This document shows, in pieces, positions 1 through 7,638 of a DNA stretch of 64,000 nt (position 1 is its first letter; each line of letters begins with the position of its first letter). Origin of the DNA: DASWZN01 sp036404435 (lineage in GTDB: Bacteria; Acidobacteriota; Terriglobia; Bryobacterales; Bryobacteraceae); the NCBI GenBank assembly GCA_036404435.1, contig DASWZN010000047.1, positions 62,001 to 126,000 on the forward strand, read 5' to 3'. A program made the translations under genes and the position numbers. The notes beneath the pieces are model-generated. The model was given only the letters and a program-made list of their open reading frames with translations, had not been told where the DNA came from and did not search any database.

Positions 1-245
1 GGGTCCGAGACCGTAGTCAGCACGCCCTTGGGCTTGTTCAGCGCCAGGCACACAGCGTGGCCGGGTGGACGGATCGCCTTGCCATCGACCTTGATGTGAT
101 CGTGCTCCATGTCGGCCTTGCTGCCCAGCTCGACGACCACCTGGCCGTTGACGGTGACGCGGCCCTCGACGATCAACTCTTCGGCCTTGCGGCGGCTCGC
201 CACTCCGGCACGCGCGAGGATCTTCTGCAGGCGCTCCTCAGACAT
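1..245 (-). CDS. rluB: 23S rRNA pseudouridine synthase RluB/RsuA family (N-terminal fragment)
   Basis: This is the first ~81 residues of an RsuA/RluB-type pseudouridine synthase; the rest lies beyond base 1. The start MSEERLQKILARAGVASRRK is the classic S4 RNA-binding domain opening. It is followed by the S4 core (EELIVEGRVTVNG) and the start of the catalytic domain (LNKPKGVLTTVSDP). The family isomerises uridine in 23S rRNA in the cytoplasm. ATG lies at 245 and overlaps the scpB stop by 8 bp, so translation is probably coupled in an scpA-scpB-rluB operon, an order common in many bacteria. The family is certain; the RluB versus RsuA/RluE assignment rests on the scpB neighbourhood. Confidence 0.85.
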   Translation of the reverse strand, partial: MSEERLQKILARAGVASRRKAEELIVEGRVTVNGQVVVELGSKADMEHDHIKVDGKAIRPPGHAVCLALNKPKGVLTTVSD

Positions 246-1110
246 CCTCACCCTCCGTTTGCGGCGCGGCTTCCGGCTCTGGCGCGGCGGCTTCGGGCTC
301 CGGAAGCGCGGCCTCTGGCTCCTCGCTCACAACATCGGGCTCGTCGCTCACGGTTTCCGGCTCCGGGCTCACGGCCTCCGGCTCCTCGTTCGCGGCTACC
401 GGCGCCGGGCTCGCGACTTCCAGCTCGTCGCTCACGGCCTCCAGTTCCTCGCTCGCGGCCTCCGGCGCTGGCTGCGCGGCCTCGGGCTCGTCACCGGCCG
501 CCAGGCGCCTCAGCTCCTCGAACTCCTTCAGGGTCGGCAGCTCGCTCAGGTCCTTCAGGCCGAACTGCACCAGAAAATCCTTGGAGGTCTTGTACAGGAT
601 GGGGCGGCCCACCACGTTCTTGCGTCCCGCGGCCTGGATGAGCTTGCGGTCGAGCAGGGTCTTGAGCACGCCGGCGCCTTGGACGCCTCGGATCTCCATG
701 ATCTCCGGCGCCGTGACGGGCTGCTTGTAGGCGATGGTCGCCAGCGTCTCGAGGGCGGCGAGCGACAGCTTCAACGGCGGCTTCAGGCTCTTGGCGAAGG
801 CGCGCACAGCTTCGTGGTGCTCGGCCTTGGTGGCCATCTTGTAGCCGCCCGCGACCTCGCGCACCATCAGGCCGTGTGCCGGCGCGGCGTACTCGGCCAC
901 CAACTCCGCGAGCAGGGCTTCGACCCGCTCCGGCGGCTGTTGGAGGGCGGTCGCGATCTGCGCAGCGGTGGCTGGCTCCTCGCACACGTAAACGATGGCC
1001 TCGATGGCGGCCTTGAGGCCGGTCTCGTCGGCCGGCGCAGCCAGCGTCAATTGCTCGGCGACGGCGATCTCCCGGCCGCTCTCTTCGGTCTTCTGGTCGT
1101 CTATTTCCAT
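238..1110 (-). CDS. scpB: Segregation and condensation protein ScpB with a long acidic tail
   Basis: ScpB is the winged-helix kleisin-associated subunit of the SMC-ScpA-ScpB condensin complex and acts in chromosome segregation. The core (about residues 28-205) contains the family signatures AIVYVCEEPATAAQIA, ALETLATIAYKQPVTAPEI and RGVQGAGVLKTLLDRKLI. After about residue 205 the protein carries an ~85-residue Glu/Pro/Ala/Val/Ser tail with no predicted fold, which makes it longer (290 aa) than typical ~190-aa ScpB proteins. The ATG is 6 bp after the scpA stop and the 3' end overlaps rluB, so it is part of a tight operon. Confidence 0.93.
   Translation of the reverse strand: MEIDDQKTEESGREIAVAEQLTLAAPADETGLKAAIEAIVYVCEEPATAAQIATALQQPPERVEALLAELVAEYAAPAHGLMVREVAGGYKMATKAEHHEAVRAFAKSLKPPLKLSLAALETLATIAYKQPVTAPEIMEIRGVQGAGVLKTLLDRKLIQAAGRKNVVGRPILYKTSKDFLVQFGLKDLSELPTLKEFEELRRLAAGDEPEAAQPAPEAASEELEAVSDELEVASPAPVAANEEPEAVSPEPETVSDEPDVVSEEPEAALPEPEAAAPEPEAAPQTEGEDV
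247..495 (-). repeat. Degenerate tandem repeat encoding the ScpB acidic tail
   Basis: The 3' third of scpB repeats short units such as SEEPEA, SDELEV and SPEPETV, in which E-[PE]-E-[AT] is separated by Ala/Val/Ser pairs. At DNA level, blocks of about 24-30 nt such as GCTCCGGGCTCACGGCCTCC recur with small changes. Such regions expand and contract by slippage. Orthologues usually end near the folded core, so this is a lineage-specific extension. Confidence 0.6.
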
Positions 1111-1116
1111 CCGGTC

Positions 1117-1905
1117 CTACTGATAGTCCTTCTCGATGTTCGCCAGGGCGTCGTCGGAGGCGAAAATCTCGTCGAAGCGCTTGTGCGCGCGCAGCGCGAT
1201 TTCGCCGAAGGCGTCCTTCTGCACCAGCACGATGGCCTGCATCCTGACCATCTCCAGCATAGCGAGGAACAGGCAGATCATCGCGCGCCGGCAGCGCTGC
1301 TCCTCGAACAACCCCGCCACTCCGATTCTCTCTCCCCGCGGCTTGCCCTTGAGTAGCGCCGTCAGGTACACGACCATGTCGGGCACGCTGACTTCGTCGT
1401 GGTTGACCTGAAACACGGGGCGGGTCTTGGCGCGATCGAGCACCTGCTCGAAGGTCTTGACCAGGTCGATGAGGGAAACGGCCAGCTCCGGCTCGTCCTG
1501 GTCCGAGAGGAACTGCCCGATCTGGGCGGGCGACCAGACGTTCTCCTCGATCAAGCGCTTCTGCTGGAGCATCTCGGCCGCGTTCTTGTAGCGCTCGTGC
1601 TCGATCAGCCGCTCCACCAGCTCGCGGCGCGGGTCGTCCTCGGGGGCCAGCTTCTCCAGCTCCGGGTCCCGGGGCAGCAGCAGGCGCGACTTGATGTGAA
1701 TCAGGGTCGCGGCCATGAAGATGAACTCCGAGCTCAGCTCCATGTCCAGGGCCGCGGCACGTTCCAGGTACTCGAGGTACTGGGCGGTGATCCTGGCGAT
1801 GGGGATATCCCAGATGTCGATCTGCTGCTTGCGGATCAGATCCAGGAGGAGGTCCAGCGGCCCCTCGTACTTCTCCAGGTGAATGTTCAGCGGTGACTGC
1901 GACAC
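1117..1905 (-). CDS. scpA: Segregation and condensation protein ScpA
   Basis: ScpA is the kleisin that bridges SMC heads. The recognisable N-terminal segment LEKYEGPLDLLLDLIRKQQI and following IWDIPIARITAQYLEYL form the SMC-binding helices. FIFMAATLIHIKSRLLLP and a C-terminal winged helix (RRAMICLFLAMLEMVRM) follow. I place the start at GTG 1905 (SQSPLNIHLEKYEG), giving 262 aa, because the frame can be read upstream to 2094 but that part is Arg/Ala-rich and unlike the family. The Shine-Dalgarno (GAAGAG, 4-5 nt away) is weak. The 259 bp upstream (1906-2164) show no convincing gene. Confidence 0.9.
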   Translation of the reverse strand: MSQSPLNIHLEKYEGPLDLLLDLIRKQQIDIWDIPIARITAQYLEYLERAAALDMELSSEFIFMAATLIHIKSRLLLPRDPELEKLAPEDDPRRELVERLIEHERYKNAAEMLQQKRLIEENVWSPAQIGQFLSDQDEPELAVSLIDLVKTFEQVLDRAKTRPVFQVNHDEVSVPDMVVYLTALLKGKPRGERIGVAGLFEEQRCRRAMICLFLAMLEMVRMQAIVLVQKDAFGEIALRAHKRFDEIFASDDALANIEKDYQ

Positions 1906-2164
1906 AGACTCTTCACGATAGCAGGAGCGGAGAGCCGTGCGAAAGCCGGCGCGGGCGGCACGGGCGGAAGAGACTCGTGCCTCGTGATCCATGCTCCGTG
2001 GCTCCAGCCTCTGCCAGGTCGGATTTTGAAGACCGACCCGATATGACAGTACCGTACGTGAGACGGTGTTCTTGCCGTGATGCCTCACACCCACAGCAGC
2101 GAATCGGGGAGCCGGATCGTGCGAGGCGCCTTGCGACGACCTGCTACCTTCACGGTGTTGGGCC

Positions 2165-3292
2165 TCAGGGCGCGTCGAGCCTGACCGTTGCCACGGCGCC
2201 TGGCTTGCCTCTCTCGTACAGCCCGATTTCGCCGTTGGCGGACTCGGCGACGTAGTGGTCGCTGAAGACGTCGAGCGCAGGAGTCCTGCTGACGGTAAGT
2301 TGCCCCGTGCTGAATTCGGCGGCGCAGGTCCGCTTTCCGGCCGGGTCGTAAGGTACGCCGCGTGGGAACGGTCCGCAAGGGTGGGTCAAAACGAAGCGGG
2401 GATCCGATGCCCGCAACAGCGGACCTGGGGGAAGCTTCGGCCTCGACAGCACCCTCCCGGAGGGAAAGGCCACGAGCGCCGCGGTCGTGGTGCGGGGCCC
2501 CACCACTGTCCGCGACAGAACTACGCGGTCCGGGCCCACAAAAGCGAAATCAGAGTACTGGAACGACCGGTCGAGTTTCCTGATGTATCCTCGCAGACTG
2601 ACCGTCCTCCTAGTGTGCAGATCCAACGCCACCGTGGGGCCATCCACATTCACAGGCATTGCCATCACGAAACGGCCGTCCGGCGAGAAGTCGATCTTGG
2701 CGCGTCCAGGGTCACCCAACTCGAGACGCGGGAACAGATCCAGCGGATCGCGCCACTGGGGCTCTACCCAGAGTACAATCGGCTTGCCAAACCCTTTCTT
2801 CTCGAAAATCGTCTCACCTGAAGTGACATCCAGCAGCCGAAGCGTGCCGCCAAAGTCAACGCACGCCAGAACGAGGCCGTCCGGGGACAACGCCTTCGTA
2901 TCGCACCCGTGCAGCCGGATCTCCGCGAAACCGACACGGGCTCGATCCCCGATGCTCCATCGCTCCGCGTGCGCCGGGGAACTGGGCGACGCAAGCTGAA
3001 CGGACGCCACAGAGCTGACAAAGAGGACCTGCCGGGAGTCCGGAGTAAACTCAGCCGGACTGGCGTCGTGAGCGGGAATTCGGAACAGAGCACGGAAGGG
3101 CCGTTCGGTGAGCACCGTGATCCAGGAGCCATCCTGCGCCAGTACGTACTGCCCGTCGGGGCTGAACCGCACACGAAGATCGATGGTTGTGCGCGGCAGG
3201 AGTTCCTTTGGCGGGCCCTGGGACTGGACGGCCGCATCGCAGAGCCCCGGAGAGCAGATCAGCACGATAACAAGGATCGCGATTCTGCGCAT
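2165..3292 (-). CDS. Secreted beta-propeller (WD40/TolB-like) protein of unknown role
   Basis: A 375-aa protein with an N-terminal signal peptide (MRRIAILVIVLICSPGLCDA) and several blade-like repeats with the S-P-D-G turn typical of PD40/WD40 propellers: RFSPDGQYVLA, ALSPDGLVLAC and DFSPDGRFVMAM. It is probably periplasmic or exported and non-enzymatic, perhaps a binding scaffold. The start was chosen at ATG 3292 because the ORF before it is low-complexity and the signal peptide begins there. A TATAAT hexamer at 3354-3359 (minus strand), inside the 3' end of the upstream gene, could drive it with a ~55-nt leader. I do not recognise a more specific function. Confidence 0.7.
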   Translation of the reverse strand: MRRIAILVIVLICSPGLCDAAVQSQGPPKELLPRTTIDLRVRFSPDGQYVLAQDGSWITVLTERPFRALFRIPAHDASPAEFTPDSRQVLFVSSVASVQLASPSSPAHAERWSIGDRARVGFAEIRLHGCDTKALSPDGLVLACVDFGGTLRLLDVTSGETIFEKKGFGKPIVLWVEPQWRDPLDLFPRLELGDPGRAKIDFSPDGRFVMAMPVNVDGPTVALDLHTRRTVSLRGYIRKLDRSFQYSDFAFVGPDRVVLSRTVVGPRTTTAALVAFPSGRVLSRPKLPPGPLLRASDPRFVLTHPCGPFPRGVPYDPAGKRTCAAEFSTGQLTVSRTPALDVFSDHYVAESANGEIGLYERGKPGAVATVRLDAP

Positions 3293-3354
3293 TATGAAGA
3301 CCGGCTCTTTGGTGAGGTTCACCGGCTCTGGCCGCTCGCTGCCGTCAATCCGGA

Positions 3355-4794
3355 TTATACGTCCAGGTGGGCGGACCCGCGGCGCGCGTGCTCGGGTCGT
3401 TGACGAGGCCGTCGGCCCGTTGGTGGATCTCGAGACCCGTTGCAGGCGTGGCCGACTGCCCCACGCCAGGGCCTCCGCGCTCGGGGCGGCGCTTCTCGGG
3501 CTTGGGGGGGCGCGCCCTTGAAGGTCAGCGTCACGTCGACGGTCCATTTCTGGTCGTCGGCCTTCACCAGCGCGCGGGTCTCGCCCAGGTTGTCGAGCAC
3601 GCCGTCCTCGCGCACCGAGTCGAGGAAATGCTGCGGGTATTCGGCGTTGAAAGGCTCGCCCGGCTGGATCGCCCACATCTTGCGGATGGCCGGCTCGGTG
3701 AGGATGTCCAAGCCCTCGATGGTCAACTGGCCGAAGGTGTATTGTGGGCCCGGGGTCACGTGAATAATCAGATCCACCCTCTTGGCCGGGTCGTCGATGC
3801 GCCGCTCCACCTGGGACTGGACGTGCAGGCGGCCCTCGCGCTTCTGGCGTTGCTCGATCTTGGCTACCACGGCGTCGACTGCGTCCTGGTTGAAGACCGC
3901 ACCCGTCTTGAAGCCGGCGACCTTGTCCAAATCCGCGCGAGGCAAACTGGCGCCCAGCATCCGGTACGAGCCCAGCGTGTAGGTGGCGCCTTCGTCCACC
4001 TTCACGGCGAGCACCAGGCCCTTGACGTCCTTTTCCGGCTCGGCCTGGATCTCCGGGAATGCCACGCGCACCCGTCCGCGCACGTCGTAGAGCCGGCGGA
4101 CCTGCACGTCGAGCACCTGCCGAAAGCGCGCCTCCCGGTACGGCATGCCCACCGCCACCGCGTTCATCGCGTTCTCGAGCGCTGCGGAAGGGACCACGGA
4201 ATTGCCGGTGAAGTGGACCCGCGCCACCCGCGGCCGCGACGCCGGCTCGAAGAGGACCTGCAGTTCTCCGGTGTCGCCCGGAGCCAGTCTGCCCGCAACC
4301 GTCACGGTGGAGTTCTTAGCCGTCAGGACCTGCTGAATGACCTTCGAATACCGCGCCAGAAGAGGTTCGGTAGCCGGGATCCGCGGTCCGAAGAACGGAT
4401 CGCTGTGGGCCAGCGCCGCCCGTAACTCGTCGGACGGCACGCCCAGGTCTTCGAAGGCGATCGCGAATTTCGGCTCGACCTCGGAGATCTCGAAGGTCAC
4501 GATGTAGCCTTTGCCGCCGGGCGCCGGGCCGTAACGAAAGCCGGCGGTGGTGAAAGCGCCGGTTTCGAACAGGCGCTCGCGCGCGGCCTGGAAATCCTTG
4601 GCCGCGGCCATCTGGCCGATCTTGAGATTCAGGACGGCGAGCACCTGGCCGCGCGTATAATCGCGCAGGCCCTCGATCTGGATAGCTTCAATCGGCCACG
4701 CGGATGGCGTCGGCGCAGCCTTGGGACGCTTCTGCGCTTCGGCCGCGCCGCCGGCCCACAGCGCCAGCAGTAGCACCAGAATGGGACGCACCAT
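3355..4794 (-). CDS. POTRA-repeat (BamA N-terminal-like) exported protein without a beta-barrel
   Basis: The protein begins with a signal peptide (MVRPILVLLLALWAGGAAEA), then successive POTRA-type units: IEAIQIEGLRDYTRGQV near residue 35, RVARVHFTGNSVVP near 200, YTLGSYRMLGASLPRADL near 280, and YTFGQLTIEGLDILTEPAI near 360. BamA and related Omp85 proteins use POTRA domains to recruit lipoproteins and outer-membrane substrates, but this protein stops before any barrel. After TLTFKGAPP the frame appears to slip at a run of seven G (3504-3510). Dropping one base gives a Pro-rich tail that ends at 3345, while the read frame gives an Arg-rich tail. A TACAAT hexamer sits 6 nt before the ATG. Confidence 0.75.
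   Translation of the reverse strand: MVRPILVLLLALWAGGAAEAQKRPKAAPTPSAWPIEAIQIEGLRDYTRGQVLAVLNLKIGQMAAAKDFQAARERLFETGAFTTAGFRYGPAPGGKGYIVTFEISEVEPKFAIAFEDLGVPSDELRAALAHSDPFFGPRIPATEPLLARYSKVIQQVLTAKNSTVTVAGRLAPGDTGELQVLFEPASRPRVARVHFTGNSVVPSAALENAMNAVAVGMPYREARFRQVLDVQVRRLYDVRGRVRVAFPEIQAEPEKDVKGLVLAVKVDEGATYTLGSYRMLGASLPRADLDKVAGFKTGAVFNQDAVDAVVAKIEQRQKREGRLHVQSQVERRIDDPAKRVDLIIHVTPGPQYTFGQLTIEGLDILTEPAIRKMWAIQPGEPFNAEYPQHFLDSVREDGVLDNLGETRALVKADDQKWTVDVTLTFKGAPPQAREAPPRARRPWRGAVGHACNGSRDPPTGRRPRQRPEHARRGSAHLDV
3426..3467. repeat. Degenerate copy of a dispersed hairpin repeat (second copy at 21050)
   Basis: CGAGACCCGTTGCAGGCGTG and GCCCCACGC match the intergenic element at 21050-21095 (GGAGACCCGCTTGCAGGCGT ... 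GCCCCACGC). Here the repeat lies inside the 3' end of the POTRA gene, just downstream of its G7 frameshift run, so the C-terminal tail of that protein is repeat-derived. Confidence 0.6.
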
Positions 4795-4800
4795 AACGTC

Positions 4801-4806
4801 ATTGTA
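4801..4806 (-). promoter_or_regulatory. -10 hexamer TACAAT, 6 nt before the POTRA gene
   Basis: TACAAT on the minus strand is followed by GACGTT and then the ATG at 4794, with no Shine-Dalgarno. The spacing puts the expected transcription start at or next to the start codon. No good -35 is visible. Confidence 0.4.
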
Positions 4807-4848
4807 GACGCGCGCCGCCCCGATTCGGCTTCAGCGGAGGTTTCCCGG

Positions 4849-4854
4849 TATGAT
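4849..4854 (+). promoter_or_regulatory. -10 hexamer TATGAT, 9 nt before gmhB
   Basis: TATGAT lies 9 nt upstream of the gmhB ATG at 4864 with no ribosome-binding site between, suggesting a leader of only a few nucleotides. It is divergent from the minus-strand -10 at 4801-4806 in a 69-bp intergenic region. Confidence 0.4.
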
Positions 4855-4863
4855 TGTCTGAGC

Positions 4864-5406
4864 ATGGGCGCCAGGCGATTTGTGCTGCTCGACCGCGACG
4901 GCACCATCAACGTCGAGAAGGAGTACCTGAGCTCGGCCGAGGGTCTCGAACTGCTGCCGAACGCGGTGGCGGGCCTGCGCGCCATGCGCGACCTGGGCCT
5001 GGGGCTGGTCGTGCTGACCAACCAATCCGGCATCGGCCGCGGCTATTTCGGCGCGGAAGCGGTGGCCGGGATCCATCGTGCGCTGGCCGGCCTGCTGGCC
5101 GCAGGCGGAGTCTCGCTGGACGGGATCTACGTCTGCCCGCACGGGCCGGAGGAAGGCTGCGCGTGCCGCAAGCCGGCGCAGGGGCTGGTCGTCGAGGCCG
5201 CGCGCGAACTGGGATTCCGACTAGAGGATGCGTTCGTCGTCGGCGACAAAGCCGCCGATATCGAGATGGGGCGGCGGGTGGGCGCGACCACGATTCTGGT
5301 CCGCACCGGGTACGGACGCGAGGTGGAATCGAATGGGGGGGCCAGCCCGGACTACGTCGCCGACGACCTCGCCGGCGCCGCGCGCATTATCGAAGGGCTT
5401 CTATAA
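4864..5406 (+). CDS. gmhB: D-glycero-beta-D-manno-heptose 1,7-bisphosphate 7-phosphatase
   Basis: A HAD-IIIA phosphatase of 180 aa, the usual GmhB length. Motif I is LLDRDGTIN near residue 8 (catalytic Asp pair), motif II is VVLTNQSGIGRG, and motif IV is VVGDKAADIEMG. The zinc-binding loop CPHGPEEGCACRKP is diagnostic for GmhB. It removes the 7-phosphate during synthesis of ADP-heptose for the LPS inner core, in the cytoplasm. A GT9 heptosyltransferase-like gene sits at 51.8 kb. GmhB-like enzymes also act on histidinol phosphate in some species, but the Cys loop favours heptose. Confidence 0.9.
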   Translation: MGARRFVLLDRDGTINVEKEYLSSAEGLELLPNAVAGLRAMRDLGLGLVVLTNQSGIGRGYFGAEAVAGIHRALAGLLAAGGVSLDGIYVCPHGPEEGCACRKPAQGLVVEAARELGFRLEDAFVVGDKAADIEMGRRVGATTILVRTGYGREVESNGGASPDYVADDLAGAARIIEGLL

Positions 5407-5407
5407 T
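5402..5407 (+). promoter_or_regulatory. Consensus -10 TATAAT overlapping the gmhB stop, 9 nt before the next gene
   Basis: TATAAT spans the gmhB TAA stop and is followed by nine nucleotides and then ATG at 5417. It could start a near-leaderless transcript for the downstream small gene, independent of gmhB. Confidence 0.4.
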
Positions 5408-5416
5408 CGAAGCAGA

Positions 5417-5809
5417 ATGTTCTTCCGCAGAAAGCAGCCCAGCGAGCCCACTTTCGAGGACCGCCTCGGCGCACTTCGCCAAGCGGGGTTTGAGGCCGTC
5501 AAGCAACCGGACGGCCGCATACAGGTGCGCAAGCACGGTTGCGCGGCCATGATTTCCGAGGGCCACCCGCCGCGCATCGAGCGCGCCGGCTGGATGATGG
5601 GCGAGCGCGTCGCGCAACTGGTTGACGAGGGCTACCAGAAGTTCTGGGATTCGGGGGAACGGCAGGTTCCGGCCCTGGCGAGCCAGCTCCAAGCGCTGCA
5701 CGAATTCGAAGAGGATCTGCGCGCGGCGCTGGGCGTGGAGAGCCTGTATAACACGTCGTTGGGGACCACCAACGACGTACACAACTATGACCGGGTCGAG
5801 GGCCGCTGA
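5417..5809 (+). CDS. Conserved hypothetical protein, 130 aa
   Basis: A soluble protein that starts MFFRRKQPSEPTFEDRLGAL and has no signal peptide or membrane segment. The middle contains DGRIQVRKHGCAAMI and the C-terminal half is helical and acidic (LASQLQALHEFEEDLRAALG). The start was placed at ATG 5417, directly after gmhB (11 bp), rather than the longer frame that would overlap gmhB. I do not recognise a family. The TATAAT at 5402 suggests its own promoter. Confidence 0.7.
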   Translation: MFFRRKQPSEPTFEDRLGALRQAGFEAVKQPDGRIQVRKHGCAAMISEGHPPRIERAGWMMGERVAQLVDEGYQKFWDSGERQVPALASQLQALHEFEEDLRAALGVESLYNTSLGTTNDVHNYDRVEGR

Positions 5810-5844
5810 CAGTCGGACAGGCCGGAGGCCTTTCCCACGGGCTT

Positions 5845-7638
5845 CTACCCGCCGTACCTCGAGAACAGCTTGAGGTCCGCCTGAGCCTCGTCCCGCCGGC
5901 CCTGCCTCGCCGCCACGGCGGCGTGCACATAGAGCGCTCGCGGGAAGATCAGCGACTGCAGAGGGCTCTCCGCGGCTGGGTTGGGGGCCCGGTTTCCGCT
6001 CAGCAGTGGAGGCACGCGGTCAACCTTCCCGGTTTCGATGAGCGCCCAGGCGAGCGGCACGGCCGGCCAGTCCGGAGACGACGGCTCGGTCGCATCGCAG
6101 ATCTGCTGGAGTGGCCCGACCGCCGCGGCAAAATCGTGCGACAACAGCAGGGCATAAGCGAGCGCGAGCCCGCGGAAGCCCGCCTGCGCGGGCGCGGGAA
6201 AGGCACTGGCGGCCCGCGCGCTCCACTCGGCTGCGGTCGTGGGAGGCTGGGTCAGAAAGCGAACCAGGAGAACCACGGGGAGCGGCGCCGAAGCCTTCGC
6301 GGCATAGTCGCGCGCTCGCTGGCCGTCGCCGGCCTCGACAAGCCAGACGGCGAGCTGGGCGTAAGAGAGCGAAGCTTCGGCCAATCGAGCCGACGATGCG
6401 AACCGTTCCAGCCGAGCGAATGCATCCTGGTGGCGCCCGGTCAGGTGCTCCCACTGCGCCTGGCGGTATTCGACGAGGGAATCGCCCGCACTCTTGCGTG
6501 CCTGAAGGAATTCGGCGAAAGAGGCGTCGGCGCCCTTCAGGTCCCCTTGCATGAGCCTTGTCCAGGCAATCTTGTACGGCTCGGCGCCGCCCTCGAACGA
6601 AGTGTCCTTGGCGTAGGCCTCGCGATAGGCCTGCTCCGCCTCGGCGAAGCGGCCAAACCAGTAGTAGACGTCGCCGCGCGAGTCGATCGGATTGGCCTCG
6701 GCGGGGCGCTGGCTGCGGTAGCGCTCGAGCGCCTCGAGGGCGCCGTCGAGATCTCCCGCCCAGGCGCGCTGGTAGCCGAGCTGGTTAAGGAGCAGGACCT
6801 CGGCCGGCTCGCGTTCGAACGCTCTCTGGCAGAACGCCGCGGCATCCCGGTAGGAATGGGCGGCGGCGTCGAGATCGCTCAGCCGGCGGTAGACGGAGGC
6901 GTCGGCGGGATCGGCTCCCATGAGGGCGATAAGCGCGCGGCGCTCTCCGGCGCGGTCGCCCGCGAGCACGGAGCCTGCCAGATCGAGACGCGCCCGCTCG
7001 ATGGCCTGGAACCCGGCTGCCTTCTCCCGTGCGGCGGCCAGCACCCGGGCAGCTCTCGCGCCCTCTCCCCGCGCGGTGAGCGATTGCGTCCAGGCGAGGT
7101 AGGCCACACCAAACTCCGGGTCGGCGCCCACGGCGCGGTCGAAACCGGCGTCGGCCGCCGCCGGGTCGGTGGCCCGGATCGCGGCGATATAGGCCTCAAA
7201 GGCCTGCGGATTGCTGGTAGGAAGAGGGCGGGCGCCGGGATCGATCCCCCGGGCTATAACCTGCGCCAGCGGCAGCAACTCGCCGACGGGGCCGCTGGCG
7301 CGGATGGTTCCCAGATCGCGCACGCGGACGGCGTCCTCAAGCACGGCTTCCACGTGCAAACGGCCGCCGCGCAGGGAGAACCGACCCTCCAATACCTGGG
7401 ATGCCCCCACCGCGGGCGCATCGCGTAACGCGGAGATTGGGACAGGTTCGATGTGAGGGGACCCGGCGAGCTGGAGGCGGACCGCTTCGGCAAAACCGTG
7501 GCTCATCCAATTCAGCTCGGGGGTAGCCAGGTTTTCAAACGGCGGGATCGCTACTCTCTGAGTACCCCGGTCCTTGCGGGAGCACGAGACCACAAGGACC
7601 GAGGCAATCAGCGCAAGACCAAGCGCCTCACAACGCAC
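5845..7638 (-). CDS. TPR lipoprotein with TolB-like N-terminal domain
   Basis: A 597-aa protein with a lipoprotein signal (LGLALIASVLVVSC, lipobox VVSC). The N-terminal domain (RVAIPPFENLATPELNWMSH, about residues 28-120) resembles the TolB/FlgO-like domain that precedes TPRs in signalling proteins. About ten tetratricopeptide-like helical pairs follow from about residue 145 (e.g. AEQAYREAYAKDTSFEGG). It probably acts as a periplasmic or outer-membrane-anchored scaffold. GTG at 7638 overlaps the upstream TPR gene by 11 bp, so the two are translationally coupled. Confidence 0.75.
   Translation of the reverse strand: MRCEALGLALIASVLVVSCSRKDRGTQRVAIPPFENLATPELNWMSHGFAEAVRLQLAGSPHIEPVPISALRDAPAVGASQVLEGRFSLRGGRLHVEAVLEDAVRVRDLGTIRASGPVGELLPLAQVIARGIDPGARPLPTSNPQAFEAYIAAIRATDPAAADAGFDRAVGADPEFGVAYLAWTQSLTARGEGARAARVLAAAREKAAGFQAIERARLDLAGSVLAGDRAGERRALIALMGADPADASVYRRLSDLDAAAHSYRDAAAFCQRAFEREPAEVLLLNQLGYQRAWAGDLDGALEALERYRSQRPAEANPIDSRGDVYYWFGRFAEAEQAYREAYAKDTSFEGGAEPYKIAWTRLMQGDLKGADASFAEFLQARKSAGDSLVEYRQAQWEHLTGRHQDAFARLERFASSARLAEASLSYAQLAVWLVEAGDGQRARDYAAKASAPLPVVLLVRFLTQPPTTAAEWSARAASAFPAPAQAGFRGLALAYALLLSHDFAAAVGPLQQICDATEPSSPDWPAVPLAWALIETGKVDRVPPLLSGNRAPNPAAESPLQSLIFPRALYVHAAVAARQGRRDEAQADLKLFSRYGG

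Noticed and set aside
238..1356. Long plus-strand ORF opposite scpB (109-1356)
   Set aside because: Antisense to scpB and scpA, Arg/Leu-rich with no domain; typical mirror ORF of high-GC coding DNA.
2165..3676. Extension of the beta-propeller gene upstream to 3676
   Set aside because: The added 128 residues are Arg/Pro-rich, overlap the POTRA gene 3' end and precede a clear signal peptide.
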